Positions 15,938 through 25,301 of a DNA stretch of 64,000 nucleotides are shown here, one piece after another. The first letter of the stretch is position 1. Every line of letters starts with the position of its first letter. The stretch is from contig CAUJIP010000123.1 in assembly GCA_963205235.1 (NCBI GenBank), positions 36,040-100,039 on the forward strand, given 5' to 3'. Below the pieces are notes generated by a model that was given only the letters and a program-made list of their open reading frames with translations, was not told the origin of the DNA and ran no database searches. Source of the stretch: Pseudomonadota bacterium (GTDB lineage: Bacteria > Pseudomonadota > Alphaproteobacteria > Rhodobacterales > Rhodobacteraceae). A program made the translations under genes and the position numbers.

Positions 15938-17729
15938 CCATCTTCAACGCCGCAATGAACGCTTCCTGCGGGATCTCGACCTTGCCGAACTGGCGCATCT
16001 TCTTCTTGCCGGCTTTCTGCTTTTCCAGCAGCTTCTTCTTCCGGGTCGCGTCGCCGCCGTAGCATTTGGCGGTCACGTCCTTGCGCATGGCGGACAGGGT
16101 CTCGCGGGCGATCACCCTGCCCCCAATCGCGGCCTGGATCGGGATCTTGAACATGTGGCGGGGGATCAGGTCTTTCAGTTTCTCGACCATGGAACGACCC
16201 CGAGCCTCGGCCCGGTCGCGGTGGACCATCATCGACAGGGCGTCGACGGGCTCGTCGTTCACCAGGATCGACATCTTGACCAGATTGTCCTCACGATATT
16301 CCGAGATGGAATAGTCGAAGGAGGCATAGCCTTTGGTCACCGATTTCAGGCGGTCGTAGAAGTCGAACACCACTTCGGCGAGTGGCAGGTCGTATTCGAC
16401 CATGGCTCGGGTCCCGGCGTAGGTGAGGTTCGACTGGATGCCGCGGCGGTCCTGGCAGAGTTTCAGGATGTCGCCCAGGTATTCGTCGGGCACCATGATC
16501 GTGGCCTTGATCCGCGGCTCCTCGATATGGTCGACGTAGGTGAGGTCGGGCATGTCGGCGGGGTTGTGAAGATCGCGAACCTCACCATCCTTCATGTAGA
16601 GCTTGAAGACCACGGACGGCGCGGTGGTGATGAGGTCGAGGTCATATTCGCGTTCAAGGCGGTCGCGGATGACTTCGAGGTGCAGAAGGCCAAGGAAGCC
16701 GCAGCGGAAGCCGAAGCCAAGTGCGGCGGAGGTTTCCATTTCGGTGGAGAAGGAGGCGTCGTTGAGCGAGAGCTTTTCGATGGCGTCGCGCAGGGCCTCG
16801 AAATCATTGGCGTCGACGGGGAAGAGGCCGCAGAACACCACGGGGACCGAGGGTTTGAAGCCGGGGAGCGCCTCGGCGCAGGGTTTGCGTTCGTGGGTGA
16901 TGGTGTCGCCGACCTTGGTGTCGCGGACCTGCTTGATACTGGCGGTGAAGACGCCGATTTCGCCGGGGCCAAGTTCGTCGATGTCGACCATCTGGGGCTT
17001 CAGGACAGCCAGCTTGTCGATGCCGTACAGCGCGTTGGTGGCGATCATGCGGATGCGGTCGCCTTTTTTCATCACGCCGTCCATGATGCGGACCATGACG
17101 ACGACGCCAAGGTAGGCGTCATACCAGCTGTCGACGAGCATCGCCTTCAACGGCGCGTTGCGGTCGCCTTTGGGGGCGGGCAGGCGGGTGACGATGGCTT
17201 CCAGCACGTCGGGGATGCCAAGGCCGGTCTTTGCGCTGATCGCGATGGCGTCGGAGGCGTCGAGGCCGATCACATCCTCAATGTTCTGCTTGACCCGGTC
17301 GGGTTCGGCGGCGGGGAGGTCGATCTTGTTCAGGACCGGGACGATGTCGTGCCCTGCGTCCAGCGCCTGGTAGACGTTGGCGAGGGTCTGGGCTTCCACG
17401 CCTTGGCTGGCGTCCACCACCAGAAGCGAGCCTTCCACGGCGCGCATCGACCGGCTGACTTCATAGGCAAAGTCGACGTGGCCGGGGGTGTCGATCAGGT
17501 TCAGCACATAAGTCTTGCCGTCCTTCGCCCGGTAATCGATGCGGACGGTGTTGGCCTTGATGGTGATGCCGCGTTCGCGTTCGATATCCATCGAGTCCAG
17601 CATCTGGGCCTTCATGTCGCGGTCGGCGACAGTGCCCGTCGACTGGATCAACCGGTCAGCGAGGGTGGATTTACCGTGGTCGATATGGGCCACGATGGAG
17701 AAGTTGCGGATCTGGGAAAGCTCGGTCAT
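15930..17729 (-). CDS. lepA: Elongation factor 4 (LepA) translational GTPase
   Basis: A 599-residue ribosome-associated GTPase, the normal LepA length. G1 is [14 protein letters not shown]2/G3 regions include [13 protein letters not shown] and [16 protein letters not shown], and G4 is [13 protein letters not shown]. The C-terminal LepA-specific domain is present ([26 protein letters not shown], and [27 protein letters not shown], the most diagnostic segment). It acts on stalled or initiating ribosomes. It is transcribed toward the interrupted gene at 15191-15937. Confidence 0.97.
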   Translation of the reverse strand: MTELSQIRNFSIVAHIDHGKSTLADRLIQSTGTVADRDMKAQMLDSMDIERERGITIKANTVRIDYRAKDGKTYVLNLIDTPGHVDFAYEVSRSMRAVEGSLLVVDASQGVEAQTLANVYQALDAGHDIVPVLNKIDLPAAEPDRVKQNIEDVIGLDASDAIAISAKTGLGIPDVLEAIVTRLPAPKGDRNAPLKAMLVDSWYDAYLGVVVMVRIMDGVMKKGDRIRMIATNALYGIDKLAVLKPQMVDIDELGPGEIGVFTASIKQVRDTKVGDTITHERKPCAEALPGFKPSVPVVFCGLFPVDANDFEALRDAIEKLSLNDASFSTEMETSAALGFGFRCGFLGLLHLEVIRDRLEREYDLDLITTAPSVVFKLYMKDGEVRDLHNPADMPDLTYVDHIEEPRIKATIMVPDEYLGDILKLCQDRRGIQSNLTYAGTRAMVEYDLPLAEVVFDFYDRLKSVTKGYASFDYSISEYREDNLVKMSILVNDEPVDALSMMVHRDRAEARGRSMVEKLKDLIPRHMFKIPIQAAIGGRVIARETLSAMRKDVTAKCYGGDATRKKKLLEKQKAGKKKMRQFGKVEIPQEAFIAALKMDG

Positions 17730-17867
17730 GGGCGTGCGTATAGCGTGAAGGGGAAGGTCGGGAAAGGGGGGGATGCGCGGCGGAAACCGGCAGATTGGCG
17801 CGGGTTGCGAGATTCTTGATCGGGCGGCGGATGTGGGCCAGTCTGACGGTTAAAGGCGGGGGTTCGG

Positions 17868-18863
17868 ATGCTGCAGGACAAGGACTATGGAACCGAGGAC
17901 GCGCGGGGGAATTGGGCACCTGCCAAGCCGATTTCCTATGGGCCGGCGGTTGACTGGCCACCCGACCCGAAACGGCTGGTGAAGTGGCTGTTCGGGTTTC
18001 CGGGCTATTTCCTGCCGTGGAATGTCTTCTATGCCGCGATGGCGCTGGTCTTGTGGACCTGGTTTTCGCCGGGGCTGGAGGTGACGAAGGATCTTGCGCC
18101 CGGCTGGATCGGGTATCTGTTGATCCGCAACGAGATCTTGGCGGTGCTGGTCTATGGGGCCTGGCATCTGTGGCTTTACCGCTGGAAGCGGCAGGGGACG
18201 GCGTTCAAGTACAACCGGCAATTCCCGCGCGAAAAGGCACCGGGGTTTCTGTTCGGCAATCAGACCTGGGACAACATGTTTCACACGCTGGTCAGCGGGG
18301 TGCCAATCTGGACGGCGTATGAAGTGCTGCTTTTGTGGGCCTATGGCAATGGCTGGGCCCCAATGATCACGTTTGCCAGCAACCCGGTCTGGTACGTCGC
18401 GGTGTTCTTTCTGGTGCCACTGATCCATGAGGTGGGGTTCTATTTCTGCCACCGGCTGCTGCATTTCAGCCCGCTCTATGAGTTTGCGCACAAGTTGCAT
18501 CACCGCAACATCAACCCCGGCCCGTGGTCGGGGCTGTCGATGCATCCGGTGGAACATCTGGTCTATTTCTCGACAGTGCTGTTGTTCTTCGTGATCCCCA
18601 GCCATCCGGTTCACATGATCAACCTGGCCGCGCGGTTGGGTGTCGCACCGGCCCAGGGGCATACCGGGTTTGACCGGGTGGTGTTGGGTGAGGAGACGAG
18701 TTTCGAGGCGAGCTATTACGCGCATTACCTGCATCACAAGTATTTCGAGGTGAACTATGCCGATGGGATGGTGCCTTTGGATCGCTGGTTCGGGTCGTTC
18801 CATGACGGCACAGCCGAAGCACATGAGGCGATGAAGGCGCGGCGGCTGCGGCGGACTGCCTGA
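17868..18863 (+). CDS. Fatty acid hydroxylase/sterol desaturase superfamily membrane protein
   Basis: A 331-residue di-iron membrane enzyme. The histidine boxes are HRLLH, HKLHHRN, and HYLHHKYFEVNYAD near residue 290, with an additional His in MHPVEHLVYF, matching the fatty acid hydroxylase superfamily. Four or more hydrophobic segments surround them (FPGYFLPWNVFYAAMALVLW, NPVWYVAVFFLVPLIHEVGFYF). The C-terminal LDRWFGSFHDG is also typical. The substrate (fatty acyl chain, sterol or other lipid) cannot be told. It is divergent from lepA with a 138-base gap. Confidence 0.85.
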   Translation: MLQDKDYGTEDARGNWAPAKPISYGPAVDWPPDPKRLVKWLFGFPGYFLPWNVFYAAMALVLWTWFSPGLEVTKDLAPGWIGYLLIRNEILAVLVYGAWHLWLYRWKRQGTAFKYNRQFPREKAPGFLFGNQTWDNMFHTLVSGVPIWTAYEVLLLWAYGNGWAPMITFASNPVWYVAVFFLVPLIHEVGFYFCHRLLHFSPLYEFAHKLHHRNINPGPWSGLSMHPVEHLVYFSTVLLFFVIPSHPVHMINLAARLGVAPAQGHTGFDRVVLGEETSFEASYYAHYLHHKYFEVNYADGMVPLDRWFGSFHDGTAEAHEAMKARRLRRTA

Positions 18864-18961
18864 CGGGTTCGGGCGGTTTTCAGATTGAGCGCGTACCGCG
18901 CAGTTCTTTTGTCTCGCCGCATCGCTGAAGAACACGATGCGGCTCGGGGTGCCTTTGGCAA

Positions 18962-18983
18962 GGATATTTGGGCAAAGATGAAA
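18962..18983 (+). repeat. Dispersed 22-base intergenic repeat, copy 2
   Basis: GGATATTTGGGCAAAGAT followed by GAAA, identical in inverted orientation to 7966-7987. Here it lies between the convergent ends of the hydroxylase and the FMN-binding protein, nine bases before the latter's stop. Confidence 0.6.
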
Positions 18984-18991
18984 GGCGAAGG

Positions 18992-19642
18992 TCAGCCGAT
19001 CCGGTAATTGCGCGCATGGTCCGGCAGGGTCAGGCCGGGGGCAAGGTCGGGGGCGGGTTCGGGGGGGCCCATGGTCAGGCGGATCGGCAGGACACCGGCC
19101 CAGACCGGCCAGGCCACGTCTTCGGGCGGGTCAAGCGGCGGACCGGCGGATATCTTGGCTGAGGCTTCAGTGAGCGGGAGCGACAGGATACGGGTGGCCT
19201 TGAGTTCCTGCGCGGTGATCGGGCGAAGCTGATCCCAGCGGCCGGGAAAAAGCTGCTCCATCATCTCTTTGAGATGCGCTTCCTTCGCGGCGGTCCCTTC
19301 GACCAGTTCGGCGGTGCCGAAGACCATGACGCAGCGGTAATTGACCGAATGTTCAAGGCCGGAGCGTGCAAGAAGCATGCCGTCGGTCAGGGTGACCGTG
19401 ACGCAGACCTGTTCGCCTGCCGCGCGTTTCTGCATCCGGCTGGCGGATGAGCCGTGCCAGTAGATCCGGTCGCCTTCCCGCCATTGCAGGGTAGGGGTGA
19501 CAACGGGGAAGCCGTCGACGATATGGCCGACATGGGCGACGGGCATCGCATCAAGGATGGCGTCGATCACCGCGCGGTCATAGGCGGCCTTTTCGTGCAG
19601 GCGGCGCACGCGGGTGCGGGGCGAGGGCGCGGTGTCGGGCAT
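18992..19642 (-). CDS. Pyridoxamine 5'-phosphate oxidase-like FMN-binding protein
   Basis: A 216-residue protein with a split-barrel flavin-binding fold. The order AHVGHIVDGFPVVTPTLQWREGDRIYWHGSSASRMQKRA, then VCVTVTLTDGMLLARSGLEHSVNYRCVMVFGTAELV, is characteristic of the putative flavin-nucleotide-binding (PNPOx-like) group. The substrate is unknown; members often bind FMN, F420 or heme. A C-terminal extension includes VWAGVLPIRLTMGPPEPAPD. It is monocistronic as far as visible and divergent from a small secreted protein. Confidence 0.82.
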   Translation of the reverse strand: MPDTAPSPRTRVRRLHEKAAYDRAVIDAILDAMPVAHVGHIVDGFPVVTPTLQWREGDRIYWHGSSASRMQKRAAGEQVCVTVTLTDGMLLARSGLEHSVNYRCVMVFGTAELVEGTAAKEAHLKEMMEQLFPGRWDQLRPITAQELKATRILSLPLTEASAKISAGPPLDPPEDVAWPVWAGVLPIRLTMGPPEPAPDLAPGLTLPDHARNYRIG

Positions 19643-19778
19643 GGGTCACATTCCGGTGTAGTGGGGTGGCCTTGCAAGGCTTTCGTCGAGGGATGCTACT
19701 GCATCTGGTAGGATAAGGGCGAGCCTGCCGCGAGTGATTGCGCATTTCGGCAAAAAGCAGCCTAAGTCGCGCCAAGGA

Positions 19779-19807
19779 TTGAAAATTTTTCTTGGAATCG
19801 GCATTAT
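19779..19807 (+). promoter_or_regulatory. Sigma-70-like promoter for the small secreted protein
   Basis: TTGAAA (19779-19784) and CATTAT (19802-19807) are separated by 17 bases in an AT-rich interval (AATTTTTCTTGG) that stands out from the GC-rich surroundings. It would give a leader of about 65 bases before the ATG at 19879. Confidence 0.5.
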
Positions 19808-19878
19808 CCGTGGCAGAAAACGACCGGTGAGGGAGGGAGCAACCAGCGCCCCCCGGCCCGGCAACGAGGCAGAAGACG

Positions 19879-20187
19879 ATGAAATCCTTCAGACTTGCGG
19901 CTGCATTTGCAGTCATTCTTCCGGCAGTTTCGGGCGCAGCGGTTGCGGGTCCGATCCAGAAGGCCTGCATGGCCTCGGACCGGGGCGGCGACCGGACCCT
20001 GTGCAGTTGCATCCAGCAGGCGGCGGACATGACCCTGTCCGGGTCGGACCAGCGCCGGGCGGCGAAATTCTTCAAGGACCCCGAAGCGGCGCATGTGACC
20101 TGGGTGTCGCAGAAGGCGTCGGATGATGCGTTCTGGGAGCGGTACAAGAGCTTTGGCCAGACCGCCGAGGCCTATTGCGCCGGGTGA
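19879..20187 (+). CDS. Small secreted protein of unknown function
   Basis: A 102-residue protein with a signal peptide (MKSFRLAAAFAVILPAVSGAAVAG, cleavage likely after AVA). The mature part has four cysteines (KACMAS, TLCSCIQQAA, EAYCAG), so two disulfide bonds are possible in the periplasm. The pattern CxC-IQQAAD...FWERYKSFGQTAEAYC recurs in short Rhodobacteraceae proteins that databases sometimes label arginine transporter; nothing in the sequence supports transport. Preceded by a good promoter (19779-19807). Confidence 0.75.
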   Translation: MKSFRLAAAFAVILPAVSGAAVAGPIQKACMASDRGGDRTLCSCIQQAADMTLSGSDQRRAAKFFKDPEAAHVTWVSQKASDDAFWERYKSFGQTAEAYCAG

Positions 20188-20207
20188 TCCTTCGGGGGTG
20201 ATCGGAA

Positions 20208-20232
20208 GGTGGGCATTAGTGCCCATCCTACC
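20208..20232 (-). repeat. GTAG-containing REP-like palindrome of a third sequence type
   Basis: On the minus strand it reads GGTAGGATGGGCACTAATG then CCCACC, a short hairpin with GGGCA/TGCCC arms. It keeps the GTAG head and imperfect-palindrome layout of the other elements but has a different core. It lies between the secreted-protein gene and the rpmB terminator. Confidence 0.5.
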
Positions 20233-20275
20233 TGACGGCCCGAATACCTGCCCGAATACCTGATCGAGACAACAG

Positions 20276-20312
20276 AAAAAGCCCCGCCTTCGTCGCGAAG
20301 GCGGGGCTTTTC
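20276..20312 (-). terminator. Rho-independent terminator of rpmB
   Basis: GCCCCGCCTTCG and CGAAGGCGGGGC form a near-perfect 12-base stem with a short TCG loop, flanked by A5 and T4 runs. It lies 18 bases beyond the rpmB stop and, being symmetric, may also end transcripts of the plus-strand gene. Confidence 0.85.
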
Positions 20313-20329
20313 GATGACTGCCAGCCGGA

Positions 20330-20617
20330 TCAGGCCGAGGCTTGCGCCTTGGCGATATCCTTCTTGACCTTCAGCGCGGCGGCCGAAAGCTCTTCGTCCC
20401 TGGCTTTGGCCAGATAGGCGTCAAGCCCGCCACGATGGTCGACCGAGCGCAGGGCGGCCGCGGTCACGCGGAATTTGAAGGACTGGCCAAGCACGTCCGA
20501 GATCATGGTGACCTCGTTCAGGTTCGGGAGGAACCGACGACGGGTTTTGTTGTTGGCATGGCTGATGGTGTTGCCGGACATCGGCCCCTTGCCGGTAAGT
20601 TCGCAGACGCGCGACAT
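20330..20617 (-). CDS. rpmB: 50S ribosomal protein L28
   Basis: A 95-residue ribosomal protein of the large subunit. The N-terminus [33 protein letters not shown] is the canonical L28 sequence with the Cys, GKGP and [10 protein letters not shown] elements. The C-terminal part ([33 protein letters not shown]) is the longer alphaproteobacterial form. It is a single-gene unit with its own terminator. Confidence 0.97.
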   Translation of the reverse strand: MSRVCELTGKGPMSGNTISHANNKTRRRFLPNLNEVTMISDVLGQSFKFRVTAAALRSVDHRGGLDAYLAKARDEELSAAALKVKKDIAKAQASA

Positions 20618-20835
20618 TGTGGTGTTCCTTCAGTTCGTCAAAGCGGGAAAGGGCGGAATCCCCGGCCCTTGAATTCGATTTTGGGCGTGTAAGGGGAATC
20701 CCGGCGAAGGTCAAGCGGCGCTGAGGGTGTCTTTCGTGGTTGATGCCCGGATTTCCAGGAGCGCCGACCATCACCGCCTACACAGGCTTGCAGCTTTCGC
20801 AGTCGCATGCAACCTGCCGGGGCAACGGAGCAGAC

Positions 20836-21729
20836 ATGGCCTTTCCAATCCACGAACTTGCAGCGCTTGGCACCGCGACCTGCTGGGCGACGACGGGAAT
20901 CATCGCCTCGGATGCGATCCGGGTGCTGGGGGCGTTTCACTTCAATCTGCTACGGCAGGGGTTTGTGACGCTGATTCTGGCGGGGATCGTGCTGGCTACG
21001 GGCAATTTGGACCTGCCGGGGATTGAAGGGGTGGCGTTGTTGGCGCTGTCGGGGCTGGTCGGAATCCTGTTGGGCGACACGTTCAACTTTGCGGCTGTCG
21101 GACGATTGGGGCCAAGGCGGGCTGGGGCTGTCTTTGCGCTGAATGCGCCGATGGCTGCGATGTTGGGCTGGCTGGTGCTGGGCGAAGGGCTGGGGGGCCA
21201 GGCTGTCCTTGGGATCGGGGTGACGATTGCGGGGGTCGCGCTGGCGATCCTGGGGCGGCCGGGGGAAGGCGCGCATCGGTTCGAGCAGGTGCGCGGGCAG
21301 TTCCGCACCGGGCTTGCCTTCGGGCTTTGTGCGGCGTTGGGTCAGGCGATCGGGGCGCTGATTGCCCGGCCTTACATGGCGGGGGGATTGGACCCCTATC
21401 TTGGCTCACTATTGCGGGTCGGAGCGTCGGGGATTGCGATGGGTCTGGTCGCGACGCTGCCTTTTGCGCCGAAGGCTCCGACGGTTTGGTCGGGCAAGGT
21501 GCTGATCCTGACCGCAGCGACGGCGGTGATCGGGTTGCTGCTGGGAATGACGCTGTTCCTTTACGCGCTGCAGGGGTCGCAGACCGGGATCATCGCGACA
21601 CTTTCGGCAACCTCGCCCGTGATCATCCTGCCGCTATTGTGGTTGCGCACGGGGCAAAGGCCCAGCGCCAAGAGTTGGGCAGGGGCGGGGCTTGCCGTCA
21701 TCGGGTTGGCGCTGATCTTCACGCGGTAG
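20836..21729 (+). CDS. EamA/DMT-family transporter
   Basis: A 297-residue inner-membrane protein with two EamA repeats of five helices. The first repeat has ELAALGTATCWATTGIIASDAIR, GLVGILLGDTFNFAAVGRLGPRRAGAVFALNAPMAAMLGW, and the second ATAVIGLLLGMTLFLYALQGSQTGIIATLSATSPVIILPLLW. The drug/metabolite transporter superfamily exports amino acids, nucleosides or other small molecules; the substrate is not deducible. The frame opens at 20740, but the ATG at 20836 has GGAG six bases upstream and starts directly at the first helix. Confidence 0.85.
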   Translation: MAFPIHELAALGTATCWATTGIIASDAIRVLGAFHFNLLRQGFVTLILAGIVLATGNLDLPGIEGVALLALSGLVGILLGDTFNFAAVGRLGPRRAGAVFALNAPMAAMLGWLVLGEGLGGQAVLGIGVTIAGVALAILGRPGEGAHRFEQVRGQFRTGLAFGLCAALGQAIGALIARPYMAGGLDPYLGSLLRVGASGIAMGLVATLPFAPKAPTVWSGKVLILTAATAVIGLLLGMTLFLYALQGSQTGIIATLSATSPVIILPLLWLRTGQRPSAKSWAGAGLAVIGLALIFTR

Positions 21730-21837
21730 GCTGTCGCTTCTGGCTGCGTCCCGTTTTCGTGCGTTGGTCATGATCCTCGACAGCCGTGTCTGACACCATC
21801 ATGCGCATGGACGCTTAACGGGTGTATAAACCATGGG

Positions 21838-21865
21838 TTGCATTTGCCTTTCCTTTCCATATGTT
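21838..21865 (+). promoter_or_regulatory. Possible promoter for the LysM-SBP gene pair
   Basis: TTGCAT and TATGTT with a 16-base pyrimidine-rich spacer lie 112 bases before the first LysM-SBP start, in a 247-base intergenic region (21730-21976) that otherwise shows no gene. Confidence 0.35.
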
Positions 21866-21976
21866 AGCGCCACAAGAAGGAGAATTCGCCTCAATTTCGC
21901 CGTATCTGGCCGGGACAGTTGAGTTGTCTTGCGGCTTGGTCCGTACCCCGGCCGCACACCGCAAGGGGAACAAGAA

Positions 21977-23080
21977 ATGGCGCGATTCGTTTTGCGAAGC
22001 GCCGCCCTGTGGGCACTGGCAGTTGCCTTTTGCCCTATCGGCAGCGTGTCGGCCCAGGAAGCCTGTTCGACTTATGTGGTAAAAGAAGGTGATACGCTCG
22101 GCTCCATCTCGTTGGCTGCCTATGGCCAGCTTGACTATCAGCTGATCTTCAACGCCAACGCCGATGTCCTGCGGGATGGCGGCGCAAGCGTCGCGGCGGG
22201 AACCGAGCTGAAGATTCCCTGCGCGGATGGTCGCCTGACCAAGGAATCGGCGATTGCGCCGATTGAAGAGGCCACCGCAACCGCCCCGGCGGCCGGAAAC
22301 AGCAGTGGCAAGTATCTGCCAGCGATCCGGATCGCGACCGGGGGCGACTGGTATCCATTCGCGGACGAGGGCCTGTCGGGCGGCGGGTTCCTGATCCGGC
22401 TGACATCGACGGCGTTCATCCGGTCGGGCACGGAATATCCGTTCAAGATCGACTGGGTCGACGACTGGGATTCGCATCTGACAACGCTGCTGCCCGCCGA
22501 TGCCTTTGACCTGTCGGTCGCCTGGTACCAGCCGGATTGCACCAACCTTGATCAGGTGTCCGAATTCACCCGGAACCTGTGCCTGAACTACCTGTTCTCG
22601 GATTCGCTTTATGACGCGGTTTTCGGGTTCTTTGCGCAGAAGGACAATCCCTATGCCGAGGCCAAGACCTTTGCCGACCTGAAGGGCTCGCGCATCTGTC
22701 GGCCCGAGGGCTATTCCTATCATGATCTGGATGCCGAAGGGCTGATGGAGCCGGTGATCACCCTGTCGATTCCAGCATTTACCGAGGACTGCTTCCAGGG
22801 GCTGATCGATGGCACCTATGACATCGTCAGCATTGAATCTCAGGCCGCTGCGGTTGTCATACAAACCATGGGCATCGGCGATCAGGTGGTTGAAAACCCC
22901 CGCATCACCTCGATCCAGGCGATTGCGGCGATGGCGTGGAAGGCCAACCCCCGCTCGTTGGAGTATCTGACCTATCTGAACCGGGGTCTGGCCGTGATGC
23001 GCGACAGCGGCGAATGGAACGACATCGTGTCAAGCTCGCTGCAGGAAGCGAACGAGAAGCTGGCGGCTGAGACAGAGTAG
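21977..23080 (+). CDS. Secreted LysM plus solute-binding-protein fusion, copy 1
   Basis: A 367-residue periplasmic protein. Residues 1-26 are a signal peptide ending SVSA. Residues 30-78 form one LysM domain (STYVVKEGDTLGSISLAAYG, LIFNANADVL, AGTELKIPC) that should bind peptidoglycan; it is bounded by two cysteines (CSTY and IPCADG) that could pair. After a short Ala/Thr linker, residues 110-355 resemble family 3 extracellular solute-binding proteins (RIATGGDWYPFADEGLSGGG, CQGLIDGTYDIVSIESQAA-type region). No ABC permease or ATPase is nearby. The start at 21977 follows AAGGGGAA; the upstream ATG at 21929 is not preceded by a site. Confidence 0.8.
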   Translation: MARFVLRSAALWALAVAFCPIGSVSAQEACSTYVVKEGDTLGSISLAAYGQLDYQLIFNANADVLRDGGASVAAGTELKIPCADGRLTKESAIAPIEEATATAPAAGNSSGKYLPAIRIATGGDWYPFADEGLSGGGFLIRLTSTAFIRSGTEYPFKIDWVDDWDSHLTTLLPADAFDLSVAWYQPDCTNLDQVSEFTRNLCLNYLFSDSLYDAVFGFFAQKDNPYAEAKTFADLKGSRICRPEGYSYHDLDAEGLMEPVITLSIPAFTEDCFQGLIDGTYDIVSIESQAAAVVIQTMGIGDQVVENPRITSIQAIAAMAWKANPRSLEYLTYLNRGLAVMRDSGEWNDIVSSSLQEANEKLAAETE

Positions 23081-23117
23081 GCGGCCCGTTCGCTGGGTGT
23101 GCAAAGGGGACGGTAAA

Positions 23118-24203
23118 ATGGTTGCAAGGAGGTTTGCGCTGGTCCTGGGCCAGGTTCTTGGCCTTGCATCAGGCGTTTCGGCGCAGGAGGCCTGTTCGAC
23201 CTATGTCGTGCAGGACGGAGACACACTGGGCACGATCTCGATGACCGCCTATGGCGTGCTGGACTACCAGACACTGTTCAACGCCAATGCCGACCTGTTG
23301 CGCGACGACCCGACCGCGCTGGCTGCGGGGACCGAAATCCGCATCCCTTGCGCGGACGGGCGGCTGACTGTGACCGAGGTGATCCAGCCCATCGCCGAGG
23401 CCGTGGCCGAGGAGGTCGCGGCAGCCGAGTCCGACACCGGAGAATATCGCCAGAAGATCCGCATCCTGACCGGTGGCGACTGGTTCCCCTTTGTCGATGA
23501 ATCCCTTTCTGGCGGCGGCGCGATGGTGCGGGTTGCGACGACAGCGCTGGTCCGGGGCGGCAATGACTATGCCTATTCCATCGGCTGGATCGACGACTGG
23601 GAATCGCATCTGAACGTCTTGTTGCCGAACGGCAGTTTTGATCTGTCGGTTGCCTGGTATGTGCCCGATTGCAGCACCCTGGATCAGGCGTCGGACCTGA
23701 CCCGCTATACCTGTCTGAACTTTGCCTTTTCCGACCCTCTGTATGATTCCGTCTTTGGTTTCTTTGCCCAGAAGGACAATCCTTTTGCCGGGGCCAAGAC
23801 CTTTGAAGACCTGATGGGGGCCCGGATCTGCCGACCCGAAAGCTATTCCTTCCATGACCTTGAGGCCGAGGGTCTGATGGAGCCGGCGATCACCCTGTCG
23901 GTGCCGGAATGGGCCGAGGATTGTTTTCAGGGCCTGGTCGACGGCACCTATGACGTCGCGACGATCGAGTCCCAACTGTCGAACATCACCATTGAGGACA
24001 TGGGGTTGGCGGACCAGATCGTCGAGAACCCGCGCCTCTCGTCGATCCAGTCGGCGGCGGTGATGGCCTGGAAGGACAATCCCAAGGCGCGGGCATACCT
24101 GGACATCATCAACCGGGGTCTGGCCGAGATGCGGCAATCGGGGGAATGGAACTCGATCGTCTCGGGGTCGCTGAAAGAGGCCTTCGACCAATCGGCAGAG
24201 TAG
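23118..24203 (+). CDS. Secreted LysM plus solute-binding-protein fusion, copy 2
   Basis: A 361-residue paralogue of the preceding protein, 37 bases downstream in the same orientation, with the same architecture throughout. Signal peptide to SGVSA, one LysM domain (STYVVQDGDTLGTISMTAYG, LFNANADLLRDD, EIRIPCADGRL), a Glu/Ala-rich linker, then the SBP-like domain (IRILTGGDWFPFVDESLSGGG, FSDPLYDSVFGFFAQKDNP, ARICRPESYSFHDLEAEGLMEPAITLSVPEW). The pocket-facing segments differ slightly between copies (VIRTS versus VRVAT region), so they may bind related but different ligands. Start at 23118 with AGGGGA upstream. Tandem duplication is the simplest origin. Confidence 0.8.
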   Translation: MVARRFALVLGQVLGLASGVSAQEACSTYVVQDGDTLGTISMTAYGVLDYQTLFNANADLLRDDPTALAAGTEIRIPCADGRLTVTEVIQPIAEAVAEEVAAAESDTGEYRQKIRILTGGDWFPFVDESLSGGGAMVRVATTALVRGGNDYAYSIGWIDDWESHLNVLLPNGSFDLSVAWYVPDCSTLDQASDLTRYTCLNFAFSDPLYDSVFGFFAQKDNPFAGAKTFEDLMGARICRPESYSFHDLEAEGLMEPAITLSVPEWAEDCFQGLVDGTYDVATIESQLSNITIEDMGLADQIVENPRLSSIQSAAVMAWKDNPKARAYLDIINRGLAEMRQSGEWNSIVSGSLKEAFDQSAE

Positions 24204-24206
24204 GGG

Positions 24207-25190
24207 TCAGCCGGAACCCCTGGCCAGCAGCGCCAGAACCTGCGCGGCGGCGGTGGACGGCGACATGCCCTGCGCGACCTGATCGCCCAGGGCCTGCATC
24301 CGGGCGCGGATCGCGGGGTCGGCGGACAGGCGCGCCAGAAGGCCCTGACGCACCTCTTCCTCGAACCAGTGGCGCGCTTGTTCGGCGCGGCGGCGGTCGT
24401 GGTGGCCCGTTTCGTGCCGCCAACCGGCCAGCGCGGTGATTTCGGCCCAGACCTCGGTCATGCCGCTGCCTTCTGCGGCGGATACCATCAGCGCCTTGGG
24501 AAACCCTGTGGGGTCCTGAGGGCGGCGGCGAAGCAGTTGCAGCGCGCCAGAGTAGTCGGCGCAGGTGCGGCGGGCGGTGGGCAAAAGCTCGCCATCCGCC
24601 TTGTTCACCAGGATCAGGTCGGCCATCTCCATGATGCCGCGTTTGACGCCCTGCAATTCATCCCCGCCCGCGGGCGCGAGGAGGAGGAGGAAGATGTCGG
24701 TCATCTCGGCGACCATGGTCTCGGACTGGCCGACGCCCACGGTTTCGATCAGGACCACGTCAAAACCGGCGGCTTCACACAGCGCCACCGCCTCGCGCGT
24801 GCGGCGGGCGACGCCGCCAAGCTGCGTCTGGCTGGGCGACGGTCGGATAAAGGCGTTCGGATCGCGGGAAAGCCGTTCCATCCGGGTCTTGTCGCCCAGG
24901 ATCGAGCCACCGGACCGGGAGGAGGAGGGATCGACGGCCAGCACCGCGACTTTCAGGCCAAGGCCGGTCAGCATCAGGCCGAAAGCCTCGATGAAGGTCG
25001 ATTTGCCCACCCCCGGCGTGCCGGACAGGCCGATCCGCAGCGCCTGCCGCGAAGGGTCGCGCAGCGCGTCCAGAAGGGCCAGCGCCTGTTCCCGGTGATC
25101 GGCGCGGCCGCTTTCGACCAGCGTGATCGCGCGGGCCAAAGCGCGGCGGTCGCCAGCGCGGATCAGTCGGGCGCGGGTTTCGGTTTCCAT
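24207..25190 (-). CDS. meaB: Methylmalonyl-CoA mutase-associated GTPase MeaB
   Basis: A 327-residue G3E-family P-loop GTPase that protects and reactivates adenosylcobalamin-dependent methylmalonyl-CoA mutase. Walker A is [16 protein letters not shown], followed by [36 protein letters not shown] and NKADGEL, all matching MeaB/ArgK. The C-terminal helices mediate dimerisation. The mutase gene itself is not in the window. It converges on the LysM-SBP pair with a three-base gap. Confidence 0.95.
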   Translation of the reverse strand: METETRARLIRAGDRRALARAITLVESGRADHREQALALLDALRDPSRQALRIGLSGTPGVGKSTFIEAFGLMLTGLGLKVAVLAVDPSSSRSGGSILGDKTRMERLSRDPNAFIRPSPSQTQLGGVARRTREAVALCEAAGFDVVLIETVGVGQSETMVAEMTDIFLLLLAPAGGDELQGVKRGIMEMADLILVNKADGELLPTARRTCADYSGALQLLRRRPQDPTGFPKALMVSAAEGSGMTEVWAEITALAGWRHETGHHDRRRAEQARHWFEEEVRQGLLARLSADPAIRARMQALGDQVAQGMSPSTAAAQVLALLARGSG

Positions 25191-25301
25191 GCAATCGTCC
25201 CTTCACGGTCTTTCTGCCGGATGCAGGCGGGCTTGGCGAGAGGTCTTCGGCGGAAATCTTGGGGCTTCCCTTGACGCGGGCACGCACGCCATAAGCGGGG
25301 C

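Noticed and set aside
15783..17819. Long open frame on the plus strand opposite lepA
   Set aside because: It is the antisense shadow of a well-recognised gene in high-GC DNA; its sequence is rich in Gly, His and Asp with no family features.
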